Position numbers and translations under genes: made by a program
The notes under the pieces: model-generated
What the model was told of the DNA's origin: nothing
The model's database searches: none
The model's input: the letters and a program-made list of their open reading frames with translations, nothing else
Shown: one piece after another, positions 56,427-64,000 of the stretch
Layout of the letters: every line of letters starts with the position of its first letter
Position numbering within the stretch: the stretch's first letter is position 1
Assembly (NCBI RefSeq): GCF_023369555.1
Contig: NZ_JACJVC010000002.1
Coordinates: 1 to 64,000, forward strand
Direction: 5' to 3'
DNA: 64,000 nt
DNA from: Actinomyces sp. AC-20-1
Lineage (GTDB): Bacteria; Actinomycetota; Actinomycetes; Actinomycetales; Actinomycetaceae

Positions 56427-56912
56427 TCACAGGGCCTTGACCGAGACGATCTCCGCCGTGATCCGCTTGCCGTTGGGGGCCTCGTAGGAGACTGTCTCGC
56501 CGGCCTTGTGCCCCATGAGGGCCCTGCCCAGCGGGGCGTCGGGGGAGAAGACCTTGACGCCCGCGGGGACGTCGGCCGCGATCTCCTGGCCGCCCAGCGC
56601 GAAGGTCTGCTCCTTGCCCGCGACCTTCGCGGTGACGACCGTGCCCGCCGCGACGGTGCCGTCGTCCACCACCTCGCCGATCTGGGCGTGCTCGAGCATC
56701 TCGGTGAGCTGGACGATGCGCGCCTCGTTGAGCGAGGCCTCCTCGCGGGCCGCGTGGTAGCCGGCGTTCTCGCGCAGGTCGCCCTCCTGGCGGGCGGCCT
56801 CCACGCGCTGGGCGATCTCCTTGCGGTCGGTCTCCTTGCGGCGGTTGAGCTCGGCGGTGAGGCGGTCGAAGGCGTCCTGGGTGAGCCAGGTGCCCTGGGT
56901 GGGCTCGGACAT
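56427..56912 (-). CDS. greA: Transcription elongation factor GreA
   Basis: Rescues backtracked RNA polymerase by stimulating transcript cleavage; 161 aa, normal length. The N-terminal coiled coil contains the acidic tip GDLRENAGYHAAREEASLNEARI. The C-terminal FKBP-like domain has VFSPDAPLGRALMGHKAGETVSYEAPNG. AAAGGAGA is 5 bases upstream of the ATG, one of the best ribosome sites in the window. A TAGACT -10 at 57013-57018 implies a leader of about 95 bases. Confidence 0.96.
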   Translation of the reverse strand: MSEPTQGTWLTQDAFDRLTAELNRRKETDRKEIAQRVEAARQEGDLRENAGYHAAREEASLNEARIVQLTEMLEHAQIGEVVDDGTVAAGTVVTAKVAGKEQTFALGGQEIAADVPAGVKVFSPDAPLGRALMGHKAGETVSYEAPNGKRITAEIVSVKAL

Positions 56913-57141
56913 GGCATCTCCTTTGAATGCAGGTCCCGGCGCCGGGGCGGTCCGACGCCGGGACGTGTGAGGTCTCGCTCCCGGTGGTGAGGCCGGGGTC
57001 ATATGGCTCAGCAGTCTAGCCGCAGGCCCCGGGCCGGGTCCCGGGGCCATGCTGCGGGCTGAATCGCGCGCCGGGGCCGCGTGACGGGCCCTGAGGGCTC
57101 ATGCGTCCCGCTCGTGCCCCCCCGTCGACCCTGGCCCTTCG
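56913..57141 (-). promoter_or_regulatory. greA leader and promoter; otherwise empty gap
   Basis: On the minus strand, TAGACT (57013-57018) is a good -10 for greA. The leader between it and the start codon contains GC-rich self-complementary stretches (GGCGCCGG area) but no recognised RNA family. No gene is seen in the rest of the 334-bp gap between greA and trhA. Confidence 0.45.
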
Positions 57142-57196
57142 CACTGAGCCCTGGTGCTTCTGGTCAGGTCTCAACGTGAGAGGTCAGGGCTCAGTG
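57142..57196 (-). terminator. Composite hairpin after trhA
   Basis: A perfect 12-bp outer stem (CACTGAGCCCTG / CAGGGCTCAGTG) encloses a second 5-bp stem (TCTCA-ACG-TGAGA). It lies 51 bases beyond the trhA stop codon and is probably its terminator. Confidence 0.6.
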
Positions 57197-57246
57197 GTCC
57201 GGTGCCGGTGGTGCGTCCCGGGAGGGTGCTGGTGCTGCGTCCTGTC

Positions 57247-58014
57247 TCAGAGGACGGCGAGGTAGCAGGCGACGCAGTGGCAGGCCCAGGCGGCGACCGT
57301 GCACACGTGGAAGACCTCGTGGAAGCCGAACCAGCGGGGCAGCGGGTCGGGGCGCTTGCGGGCGTAGACGACGCCGCCGACCGTGTACGTCACGCCGCCG
57401 GCCACGAGCAGCCACACGATCTCCGGGCCCCCGGCCTGCCAGAACTGCGGCAGGAACCACAGCGCCACCCAGCCCAGGACGATGTACAGCAGGGTCACCA
57501 GCCAGCGCGGCGCCGTCGGCCACACGAGGGAGGTGACGATGCCGATGACCGCCCCGCCCCACACGACCCCGAGCACGAGCGCCGCCATGCGCGCATCCAG
57601 CAGCGCCACCGACAGTGGCGTGTAGGTCCCGGCGATGAGCAGGTAGATGTTGGCGTGGTCGAAGCGCCGCAGGACGGTGGTGACGGGTGCCGGGAAGTGG
57701 CCGTTGGAGATGTGGTAGACGCCGGAGTTGGCGAACAGGAGCAGGGAGCACACGAGGTAGGTGGCGCAGGCCCAGGTCAGGGCGGCGCCGTCGGCCAGGA
57801 CGGTGAGCACGAGGCAGGCGGCCAGGGCGAGGGGGGCGGTGGCCGCGTGGATCCAGCCGCGCAGGCGGGGCTTGACGGCCAGGGCGGCCTCGCGCGCGGC
57901 GTCCCTGGCGGCGCTCGCGGCACCGACGAGGGCGGAGGCGGCGCCGGCTGCCCCGCCGGCTGCGGGGGCCTCGGGGCGGGGGCGCTCCGTCGCGGGTCCG
58001 GGGTGGGTGGTCAT
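57247..58014 (-). CDS. trhA: Hemolysin III / TrhA (PAQR) family membrane protein
   Basis: A 255-aa protein with a disordered Ala-rich N-terminus, then seven membrane spans from RGWIHAATAPLALAACLV to the C-terminus. PAQR zinc-site motifs are present: NSGVYHISN (first His), RFDHANIYLLIAGTYTPL, and the C-terminal FGFHEVFHVCTVAAWACH with two His. TrhA is linked to membrane energetics and fatty-acid homeostasis in bacteria; the haemolysin name is historical. The ATG has GGAGGA 5 bases upstream. It diverges from uppS, the same pairing as Rv1085c/Rv1086 in M. tuberculosis. Confidence 0.92.
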   Translation of the reverse strand: MTTHPGPATERPRPEAPAAGGAAGAASALVGAASAARDAAREAALAVKPRLRGWIHAATAPLALAACLVLTVLADGAALTWACATYLVCSLLLFANSGVYHISNGHFPAPVTTVLRRFDHANIYLLIAGTYTPLSVALLDARMAALVLGVVWGGAVIGIVTSLVWPTAPRWLVTLLYIVLGWVALWFLPQFWQAGGPEIVWLLVAGGVTYTVGGVVYARKRPDPLPRWFGFHEVFHVCTVAAWACHCVACYLAVL

Positions 58015-58035
58015 GGGTCCTCCGGCGCTCCAACT

Positions 58036-58070
58036 AAGTTACGGTTCCGTAGGTTACGCCTCCGTAGGTT
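58036..58070. promoter_or_regulatory. Repeated TACGG/CCGTA sites upstream of trhA
   Basis: TACGGTTCCGTA (58040-58051) is palindromic. TCCGTAGGTT occurs twice (58046-58055 and 58061-58070), 15 bases apart, and AAGTTACGG adds a further half-site. The form TTACGG-N2-CCGTA is typical of TetR-family operators in actinobacteria, often of lipid-metabolism regulators. The sites lie 22-56 bases upstream of the trhA ATG and within the divergent uppS region. Confidence 0.45.
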
Positions 58071-58218
58071 CGGTGGGAAGAGGGGGTGCTGTGCCGGCCG
58101 TCTCCTGCCCGCCCTCCCGGCCTTCCTCCTGGCCCGGCTCGCGTACCGTTGGGCACGGCGCGCACCGTGCGGGCCCGCAGCGCCGCCTCCGGGCGGCCGA
58201 GTGGAAGGCAGGTGCGAG

Positions 58219-58989
58219 ATGGCTGGCAACAACCTCGTCTACGACCTCTACGAGCGCCGGCTCGCCTCCCAGGTTGAGGCCGACCGCGTGCCCGAGCACG
58301 TCGGCGTCATCCTCGACGGCAACCGCCGCTGGGCCAGGCAGATGGGCATCGGCACCTCCCAGGGCCACAAGCGCGGCGCCGACAAGATCGAGGACTTCCT
58401 CGGCTGGGCCCACACCGCCGGCGTCAAGGTCGTCACCCTGTGGCTGCTGAGCACCGACAACCTCAACCGCGACCCCGCCGAGCTCTCCCCCCTGCTCGAC
58501 ATCATCGCCACCGCCGTCGAGGGCCTGGCCGGAGCCGGCACCTGGCGCCTGCGCCTGGTGGGCGCCGTCGACCTCCTCCCCGAGCCCGTCGCCCTGCGCC
58601 TGCGCGCCGCCGCCGACTCCACCCGCCCCGACGACGCCGACGGGCGCATGCAGGTCAACGTCGCCGTCGGCTACGGCGGCCGCCAGGAGATCGCCGATGC
58701 CGTGCGCGACGTCCTGCGCGAGCGCGCCGCTGCCGGCGTCACCCTCGAGGAGGTCGCCGAGACCCTGTGCGAGGAGGACATCACCGCCCACCTCTACACC
58801 AAGGGCCAGCCGGACCCCGAGCTCGTCATCCGCACCTCCGGCGAGCAGCGCCTGTCCGGCTTCCTCCTGTGGCAGTCCGTCCACTCCGAGTACTACTTCT
58901 GCGAGGTGTACTGGCCGGACTTCCGCCGTATCGACTTCCTGCGGGCCCTGCGCGACTACGCGCGCCGCGAGCGTCGCCTGGGACGTTGA
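58219..58989 (+). CDS. uppS: cis-Prenyltransferase (undecaprenyl/decaprenyl diphosphate synthase family)
   Basis: A 256-aa Z-type isoprenyl diphosphate synthase, producing polyprenyl carrier lipid or a short Z-farnesyl intermediate. Motifs are HVGVILDGNRRWARQMGI (catalytic Asp), GHKRGADKIEDFLGWAHTAGVKVVTLWLLSTDNLNR, VNVAVGYGGRQEIADAV, DPELVIRTSGEQRLSGFLLWQSVHSEYYF (signature) and WPDFRRIDFLRAL. The pairing with trhA resembles Rv1086, a Z-farnesyl diphosphate synthase, so chain length is uncertain. The N-terminus is short. The ribosome site is weak. Confidence 0.93.
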   Translation: MAGNNLVYDLYERRLASQVEADRVPEHVGVILDGNRRWARQMGIGTSQGHKRGADKIEDFLGWAHTAGVKVVTLWLLSTDNLNRDPAELSPLLDIIATAVEGLAGAGTWRLRLVGAVDLLPEPVALRLRAAADSTRPDDADGRMQVNVAVGYGGRQEIADAVRDVLRERAAAGVTLEEVAETLCEEDITAHLYTKGQPDPELVIRTSGEQRLSGFLLWQSVHSEYYFCEVYWPDFRRIDFLRALRDYARRERRLGR

Positions 58990-59070
58990 CGGTCCCGACG
59001 GCGGGTGGTCAGCAGGCCCGCCGTCCGGGTGATGGGTAGGCGCCGCGCGAGCCGCCAGGACCACTTCCGT

Positions 59071-59185
59071 GCAGCAGGACAACCTGTGCGCACCAGGACA
59101 ATCTCATGGCGTCTACCAGGTTGTCCTGCTGCAGGCAGGTTGTCCATATGTGCGCCACGTTGTCCAAGCGCGTGCACGTTGTCCG
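59071..59185. repeat. Phased AGGACAAC / GTTGTCC array, copy 2 (six units)
   Basis: Units start at 59076 (AGGACAAC), 59095 (AGGACAAT), 59120 (GTTGTCCT), 59139 (GTTGTCCA), 59159 (GTTGTCCA) and 59178 (GTTGTCCG). Spacings are 19, 25, 19, 20 and 19 bases. The first four reproduce the geometry of copy 1 at 415-485. GCAGCAGGACAACCT (59071-59085) pairs perfectly with AGGTTGTCCTGCTGC (59118-59132), giving a possible 15-bp stem. The array fills much of the 389-bp gap between uppS and phoH; no gene is seen in that gap. Confidence 0.8.
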
Positions 59186-59378
59186 TGTTGCCGGCGCGTG
59201 TGCGCAGTTGCCGGCGTGCGCGGGCGTGTGCGACGGGCCCGACGGCGGGGCTGCTGAGCGTGTGCTGACCGACCGCGCCAACCACACCAACCGCGTGTCG
59301 TGGGTCACAGGCGGCTTACCCTGGTCACCACGAGGCGGCCGGCCGCCGGGGCGCCGCCACGACCCCTGGAGCGGCGAC

Positions 59379-60692
59379 ATGCGCACCTACGTCCTGGACA
59401 CCTCCGTCCTGCTCTCCGACCCCCGAGCCCTCCTGCGCTTCGCCGAGCACGCCGTCATCGTGCCCGTCGTCGTCATCACCGAGCTCGAGGGCAAGCGGCA
59501 CCACCCCGAGCTCGGCTACTTCGCCCGCTCCGCCCTGCGCCTGCTCGACTCCCTGCGTGAGACGCACGGTCGGCTCGACCGCCCCGTCCCGCTCAACGAC
59601 CTCGGCGGCACCCTGCACGTCGACCTCGACAGCGACGACCCCGCCGTCCTGCCCACGGGCATGCGCCTGGGGGACAACGACACCCGCATCCTCAGCGTCG
59701 CCGTCACCCTCGCGCGCGCGGGCGAGGACGTCATCGTCGTCTCCAAGGACCTGCCCATGCGGATCAAGGCTGCCGCCGTCGGCCTCCAGTCGGACGAGTA
59801 CCGCGCCCAGCTCGCCACCGACTCCGGCTACACCGGCATGACGAGCCTGGCCGTCAGCGCCGAGGAGATGAACGCCCTGTGGGAGGACGAGTCCCTGCCC
59901 CTCGAGGGGCTGTCCGACGGCGAGACCGCCGCCCGCCTGGCCGAGGAGCCCGTCCACACCGGCGTCACGGTCACCTCCCCGCGCGGCTCCGCCCTGGCCA
60001 CCGTCGTCGACGGCGCCCTGCGCCTGGTGCGACCCGACCGGGAGGTCTTCGGCGTGCGCGGGCGCTCCGCCGAGCAGCGCGTCGCCATCGACCACCTGCT
60101 CAACCCGGCCATCGGCATCGTCTCCCTGGGCGGGCGCGCCGGCACCGGCAAGTCCGCGCTCGCCCTGAGCGCCGGGATCGACGCCGTCGTCAACCGACGA
60201 GAGCACCGCAAGGTCCTCGTCTTCCGCCCCCTGTACGCCGTGGGCGGCCAGACCCTCGGCTTCCTGCCCGGCGACAGCGGCGAGAAGATGCAGCCCTGGT
60301 CCGAGGCCGTCTTCGACACCCTCACCTCCGTCATCCCCGCCGAGCGCATCGACAGGATCGTCCAGCTCGGTCAGATCGAGGTCCTGCCGCTGACGCACAT
60401 CCGCGGGCGCTCCTTCCACGACGCCTTCGTCATCGTCGACGAGGCGCAGTCCCTCGAGCGCAACGTCCTGCTCACCGTGCTCTCGCGCGTGGGGCAGAAC
60501 TCCAAGGTGGTGCTCACCCACGACGTCGCCCAGCGCGACAACCTGCGTGTGGGGCGCTGGGACGGCGTCGCCTCCGTCATCGAGTCGCTCAAGGGCAACC
60601 CGCTGTTCGCGCACATCGACCTCGTGCGCACCGAGCGCAGCGAGATCGCCGAGCTCGTCACGACGATGCTCGACGACGTGCCCCTGTACTGA
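59379..60692 (+). CDS. phoH: PhoH2-type protein (PIN nuclease domain fused to PhoH ATPase)
   Basis: A 437-aa fusion protein. The N-terminal PIN domain has [28 protein letters not shown] and [27 protein letters not shown] (acidic catalytic residues). A linker domain is followed by the PhoH RNA-helicase-like ATPase: [18 protein letters not shown] (Walker A), [38 protein letters not shown] (Walker B) and [10 protein letters not shown]. PhoH2 proteins unwind and cleave RNA in a sequence-dependent manner and are often toxin-like or stress-related. The ATG at 59379 is chosen because upstream frame runs through the repeat array; GAGCGGC upstream is a weak ribosome site. Confidence 0.93.
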   Translation: MRTYVLDTSVLLSDPRALLRFAEHAVIVPVVVITELEGKRHHPELGYFARSALRLLDSLRETHGRLDRPVPLNDLGGTLHVDLDSDDPAVLPTGMRLGDNDTRILSVAVTLARAGEDVIVVSKDLPMRIKAAAVGLQSDEYRAQLATDSGYTGMTSLAVSAEEMNALWEDESLPLEGLSDGETAARLAEEPVHTGVTVTSPRGSALATVVDGALRLVRPDREVFGVRGRSAEQRVAIDHLLNPAIGIVSLGGRAGTGKSALALSAGIDAVVNRREHRKVLVFRPLYAVGGQTLGFLPGDSGEKMQPWSEAVFDTLTSVIPAERIDRIVQLGQIEVLPLTHIRGRSFHDAFVIVDEAQSLERNVLLTVLSRVGQNSKVVLTHDVAQRDNLRVGRWDGVASVIESLKGNPLFAHIDLVRTERSEIAELVTTMLDDVPLY

Positions 60693-60728
60693 GCGTCCCT
60701 GTGCTGAGTGGGCCGGGGAGGCCGGGCC

Positions 60729-61685
60729 TCAGACCAGCTCGGCGCGCGTGGGAGGGTTCGCCCCGGCGCGCGAGACGGTGATGTCCGCGATCGCCGCGGC
60801 GTGGCGCACGACGCGCTCCAGGGTCGCCGCGTCGATGGAGCGCAGGGCCTCGCGGCGGTCGGCGCCCACCAGGTCCTCGCACCACAGGCCGTCCTCGAGC
60901 CCTCCCATGAAGGAGTCGCCGGCCCCCACCGTGTCCGCGACGACGACGGCCGGGTCGGCCGGGACCTCGACGCGCTGGCCCGAGGCCGACAGGGCCAGGG
61001 CGCCGCGCTTGCCCCGGGTGACGACGACGAGCGCCGCCCCCAGGTCCAGCCAGCCGCGCAGCACCGCCTCAAGAGCCTCGTCCGAGGAGGCGTCGACGCC
61101 GTAGAGCCAGGTGACGTCCTCGTCGGAGCACTTGACGAGGTCCGACAGGGCGATGAGGGACTCCGCGGTGGCGCGGGCCGCGGCCGGCTCCCCCATGAGC
61201 TGGGGGCGGGCGTTGGGGTCGTAGCAGACGGTCGCCGTCGCCCGGTGCTCCTCGAGGGCACGGCGCACCGTGGCGGCGCCCGGCTCGAGGACCGCGGCGA
61301 TGGAGCCCGTGTGCACGAGGACGGGGGCGTCGTCGTGCTGGGGGAAGGGCGGGTTCCAGTCGAGGTCGAAGACGTAGGTGGCGGCGCGGTCGGCGCCGAT
61401 GGTCGCCTGAGCGGTGGAGGTGCGCGCCGCGCCGTCGCTGCCGGGAGCCAGGCGCACCCCGGAGGCCTCGAGGTGGGCCCGGATGGCGGCGCCGCGCGCG
61501 TCCGTGCCGATCCAGCAGGTGAGCTCGGCGTCCCGGCCCAGGCGCGACAGGCCCAGGGCCACGTTCGCGGGCGAGCCTCCGGGGATCTCCCGGGGCTCCT
61601 CGCCGGGGTGGATGACGACGTCGACGAGGGCCTCGCCGATGACGAGGGCGGTGCCGGGGCAGCCGGTGGTGGGCGTGTAGGTCAT
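60729..61685 (-). CDS. PfkB-family sugar kinase (fructokinase-like)
   Basis: A 318-aa ribokinase-fold kinase. Motifs are VIGEALVDVVIHPG (N-terminal strand), EIPGGSPANVALGLSRLG (PfkB signature 1, GGSPANVA), CYDPNARPQLM, VKCSDEDVTWLYG, VVVTRGKRGALAL and ADTVGAGDSFMGGLEDGL (signature 2, catalytic Asp in GAGD). The overall pattern is that of bacterial fructokinases. The sucrose/fructan locus 1.5 kb away fits that substrate, since a cytosolic GH32 enzyme releases fructose. It converges on phoH with a 36-bp gap and reads in the same direction as xseB. Confidence 0.88.
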   Translation of the reverse strand: MTYTPTTGCPGTALVIGEALVDVVIHPGEEPREIPGGSPANVALGLSRLGRDAELTCWIGTDARGAAIRAHLEASGVRLAPGSDGAARTSTAQATIGADRAATYVFDLDWNPPFPQHDDAPVLVHTGSIAAVLEPGAATVRRALEEHRATATVCYDPNARPQLMGEPAAARATAESLIALSDLVKCSDEDVTWLYGVDASSDEALEAVLRGWLDLGAALVVVTRGKRGALALSASGQRVEVPADPAVVVADTVGAGDSFMGGLEDGLWCEDLVGADRREALRSIDAATLERVVRHAAAIADITVSRAGANPPTRAELV

Positions 61686-61824
61686 GGCAGGTCCTTCGTG
61701 AGCGGCGGGTGTGCGGGTGTCGGTGCGGCGGTGAGGTCTGAGAAGCAGTGGAGGGGCGGTGTCGGTGGGGCTGGGGCCGGCAGTGGTGCCCGCGGGCGGA
61801 TGAGAGGGCCCGCGCCGCACGGTG

Positions 61825-62097
61825 TCAGACCTCGCTGCCGTTGGCCTCCTGACGGGCGACGGCGGCCAGGCGGCCACGGGCGTCATCGAGCCAGGACTGG
61901 CAGCGGGCGGCCAGGGCCTCGCCCCGCTCCCACAGGGCCAGCGCCTCCTCGAGCGGCACCTGGCCCGCCTCCAGGCGCTGGACCACGGTGACCAGCTCCT
62001 CGCGCGCCCGCTCGTAGGACAGGGAGGCGACGTCCGCGTGGGCGTTCTCGCCGCCGGCGTCGCTTCCGAGGGGGGAGGTGTCCGGGCTCAGGCTCAT
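61825..62097 (-). CDS. xseB: Exodeoxyribonuclease VII small subunit
   Basis: A 90-aa protein. The typical helical-hairpin core is seen in SLSYERAREELVTVVQRLEAGQVPLEEALALWERGEALAARCQSWLDDARGRLA, preceded by an acidic tail of about 25 residues. XseB helices bind XseA to form the single-strand-specific exonuclease. No xseA is in the window, although the two usually sit together. AAGAAT ends 6 bases before the ATG with no ribosome site, so it is probably leaderless. An upstream start would add residues of no family character. Confidence 0.9.
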   Translation of the reverse strand: MSLSPDTSPLGSDAGGENAHADVASLSYERAREELVTVVQRLEAGQVPLEEALALWERGEALAARCQSWLDDARGRLAAVARQEANGSEV

Positions 62098-62244
62098 ACG
62101 GCGATTCTTGCACGGTGGTCCGACGCGTTGGGAGGCCCGGGAGCGGCCAGCGCCGGAGCAGCCCGGGGGACCCGCGCGCGGGGTGGCGGCCGCGCTTGTG
62201 GAGACGGGCGGCACGAGGCCCGGCGGCAGCGTCACCTGTCAGGC

Positions 62245-63468
62245 CTAGGCGGTTGTCGACACGGTCAAGTCGGAGTCCGTGCTGGTCGCGAAGCACCCCG
62301 TCCGCAGGAAGACCTCGAGGACAGGGCCGTCGACGAGGACCGGGACGTGTCTGCCAGGATCACCGGGAATGGTCAGGCTCTGGTCGTCTGAGGCCACCTC
62401 GGTCCCGGTCGCTGTGCGCCTCAGGACGGTCGTGGTCCCGCCGCCCGAGGACGCGCTGAGGGTGGTGGCCGAGGGATCCCAGTCGAGCAGGGCCGGCGAC
62501 CCGGTCTGCGCGGTCTCGTTGAGGGCGGTGAGCCTTGCCGTGAGGCTCGGGTGCGGGCGCGTCACGAGGTGACCGCCCTCGAGCGACAGCTGGTGGGGGA
62601 CGCTGTGAGCGCCGACCCAGCCCTGGGCCGGGCCGCCGACCCCGCGCATCCAGAATATGAGGCAGGGCTGACCGTCACGGTCACGGAAGAAGGAGGGGGC
62701 GTAGTAGCTGTCTCCGTAGGTGAGGCGGTGCCAACGGTGCGGGGTGAACCGGTTGTGCTCGTACCTGCCGATGGCGTAGGCGACGTGGTGCAGCACGTCG
62801 GCGTCCCACACGGATGTGATGAGCACGTGGGACCCGTCGATCTCGAACAGCTGCGGGCACTCCCACAGGGTGCCTGTCCACACGGGGTCCGTGACGCTGC
62901 GTGAGCGCTGGGCGGCCAGCCCGTCGTAGCTCCACCTGAGACGGTCGGGTGAGGAGAAGGCCGCGGCCGCGGCGGTGCCGTCGCGCAGGGCCGTGCCCAC
63001 GAGCATGCGCCAGCCGGAACCGTCGCGGAACACGAAGGGATCGCGGAAGGCGACGGCGTCGAGCTCTGTGGGCAGGTCGACGACGACGTCGCCCTTCTCC
63101 CAGTGGTCCCAGCCCGGGTCGGTGGGGCGCGCGACGCGGACGCGACCGATGCCGAAGTCGGGCACGCTCACTGAGGTGTAGAAGGCCAGGGCCTCACCGG
63201 CGTCGTCGATGGTGACCGACCCGGACCAGACGCCGTCGTCGCCATCGCCGGGGGCCAAGGCGATGGGGCGGTGCTCCCAGGTGATGAGGTCGTCGCTGAC
63301 GGCGTGCCCCCAGTGGCAGCCGGGTGCCCATGCCGTGCGGCCGGGGACGTGCTGGAAGAACAGGTGGTAGCGGCCGTCAACGACGCTGATCCCATGCGGG
63401 TCGTTGATCCAGCCTGACTGGGCCGTGAAGTGCGCGGCGGGCCTTGTGCGTGTGGGTGCCCCATCCAT
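62245..63468 (-). CDS. Glycoside hydrolase family 32 (sucrose / fructan hydrolase), cytosolic
   Basis: A 407-aa beta-fructosidase with no signal peptide. All three GH32 catalytic blocks are present: HFTAQSGWINDPHGISVVDG (nucleophile Asp), DAVAFRDPFVFRDG (transition-state Asp) and GTLWECPQLFEIDG (acid/base Glu). The C-terminal beta-sandwich ends LDVFLRTG-like (VLEVFLRTGCFATSTDSDLTV). It hydrolyses imported sucrose, sucrose-6-phosphate or short fructo-oligosaccharides. AAGGGGGA lies 8 bases before the ATG at 63468. Divergent from a sugar-binding lipoprotein across a LacI-type operator, so substrate uptake and cleavage are probably coregulated. Confidence 0.93.
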   Translation of the reverse strand: MDGAPTRTRPAAHFTAQSGWINDPHGISVVDGRYHLFFQHVPGRTAWAPGCHWGHAVSDDLITWEHRPIALAPGDGDDGVWSGSVTIDDAGEALAFYTSVSVPDFGIGRVRVARPTDPGWDHWEKGDVVVDLPTELDAVAFRDPFVFRDGSGWRMLVGTALRDGTAAAAAFSSPDRLRWSYDGLAAQRSRSVTDPVWTGTLWECPQLFEIDGSHVLITSVWDADVLHHVAYAIGRYEHNRFTPHRWHRLTYGDSYYAPSFFRDRDGQPCLIFWMRGVGGPAQGWVGAHSVPHQLSLEGGHLVTRPHPSLTARLTALNETAQTGSPALLDWDPSATTLSASSGGGTTTVLRRTATGTEVASDDQSLTIPGDPGRHVPVLVDGPVLEVFLRTGCFATSTDSDLTVSTTA

Positions 63469-63542
63469 TGTCCATCCCCCTTGATGAGATTGTCATGAGC
63501 TGCGAGTGCCTGCGAGGACGAGACCAGTATGGGGTTGGCACG

Positions 63543-63559
63543 ACGTTTTGGCAAAACGT
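63543..63559. promoter_or_regulatory. LacI-family operator between GH32 and sugar-binding genes
   Basis: ACGTTTTG-G-CAAAACGT is a perfect 17-base palindrome in the 170-bp divergent gap, 75 bases from the GH32 ATG and 80 from the lipoprotein ATG. Its length, AT-rich arms and central base fit LacI/GalR-type sugar repressors. The repressor gene is not in the window. Confidence 0.65.
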
Positions 63560-63638
63560 ATTGTCAGCGATGGGGACGGCCGACGACGTCACGTCCCACC
63601 TCTCCGTGCACTGACGCACAGAAGATGGAGGCGAAGTG

Positions 63639-64000
63639 ATGATGCTTCGTGGTACCTCAGCCCAACTTGCCCGACGCACGTTCCTCGGAGGCAGCCTCAC
63701 CCTCGCGACCGCGGCGACCCTCGCAGCATGCGGTGCCGGCGGCAGCGGCTCCTCAGACGACGGCGACACCCTCACCGTCCTGGTCGAGGCCGGCGGACAC
63801 GGCCAGCTCCAGCCGATCGCCGACCAGTTCCAGGCGGAGACCGGGACCAAGGTGTCCTTCGTCGAGCTCCCCTACGACGGCCTCTACAACCGCCTGAGCA
63901 GCGAGCTCAACGGCAACGCTGTCTCCTTCGACGTCGCAGCCCTTGACGCCATCTGGCTTCCCGCGTTCCAGAGCTCACTCACACCACTGGACAGCCTGTT
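63639..64000 (+). CDS. ABC sugar-binding lipoprotein, partial (runs off the window)
   Basis: The first 120 codons of an extracellular solute-binding protein, family 1. Twin-arginine signal ARRTFLGGSLTLATAATLAAC with lipid-Cys at residue 31, then DTLTVLVEAGGHGQLQPIAD, FQAETGTKVSFVELPYDGLY and VAALDAIWLPAF, which are typical of carbohydrate-binding members. GGAGG lies 7 bases before the ATG; a second ATG follows at once. The permeases expected next are outside the window. With the divergent GH32 enzyme it forms a sucrose or fructo-oligosaccharide uptake locus. Confidence 0.88.
   Translation, partial: MMLRGTSAQLARRTFLGGSLTLATAATLAACGAGGSGSSDDGDTLTVLVEAGGHGQLQPIADQFQAETGTKVSFVELPYDGLYNRLSSELNGNAVSFDVAALDAIWLPAFQSSLTPLDSL

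Noticed and set aside
59071-59185. A true oriC with DnaA boxes
   Set aside because: No unit equals TTGTCCACA, and dnaA, dnaN and an AT-rich unwinding region are all absent from the neighbourhood.

Overview
The window is very GC-rich, with third codon positions that are almost always G or C. It carries the 3' end of a 5S rRNA, one tRNA-Gln and about 50 protein genes. Actinobacterial-type TANNNT -10 boxes, many apparently leaderless genes, resuscitation-promoting-factor proteins, LAxTG cell-wall sorting signals and large DUF5979-type adhesins together point to an Actinomyces/Schaalia-like member of the Actinomycetaceae. This is inferred from gene content, not from a 16S sequence. Much of 0.7-36 kb follows the order I know from Mycobacterium tuberculosis Rv1002c-Rv1026 (pmt, rsmI, metG, tatD, rpfB, ksgA, ispE, glmU, prs, TetR, mfd, eno, ftsB-like, DUF501, ppx, plus rplY and pth). 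Genes breaking that order are therefore candidate insertions.

Layout. 1-700: end of an rrn operon, its terminator, and a gene-free AC-rich stretch with a phased array of AGGACAAC/GTTGTCCT repeats. 0.7-3.5 kb: divergent pmt and rsmI. 3.6-4.3 kb: a damaged NYN-domain gene. 4.4-15.3 kb: a proline-rich membrane protein, metG-tatD, two tandem Rpf/G5 proteins, a two-gene unknown cassette, rsmA-ispE-ABC-F. 15.4-18.4 kb: TetR, tRNA-Gln, a glmU that lacks most of its acetyltransferase domain, prs. 18.5-24.2 kb: two paralogous LAKTG-anchored adhesins. 24.3-31.4 kb: mfd, a two-gene RloB/AAA-ATPase defence-like operon on the minus strand, eno. 31.7-36.4 kb: ftsB-like, DUF501, ppx, aroD, rplY, pth. 36.4-40.6 kb, minus strand: response regulator, histidine kinase and an ABC exporter pair. 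40.9-45.9 kb: Bax1-I protein, FKBP, an LAATG surface protein with an iron-box-like site, ilvD. 46-51.1 kb: an Opp/Dpp-family importer operon with a fused permease and a Fur/Zur-like operator. 51.2-58.0 kb: ilvA, an FMN reductase, a COG3044-type ATPase, msrA, greA, trhA. 58.2-60.7 kb: uppS, a second AGGACAAC array, phoH. 60.7-64 kb: a sugar kinase, xseB and a sucrose/fructan locus (GH32 enzyme diverging from a sugar-binding lipoprotein across a LacI-type palindrome).

The least ordinary observations are: two AGGACAAC/GTTGTCCT arrays with identical 19-25-19 bp geometry at loci 58 kb apart; a 60-bp palindromic element present in four intergenic copies; the RloA/RloB (AbiL-like) operon between mfd and eno; a truncated glmU; and several metal- or sugar-type operators that fit the genes they precede. 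Coordinates of starts follow ribosome-binding sites or leaderless -10 spacing where these could be seen. No homology search or folding calculation was run.
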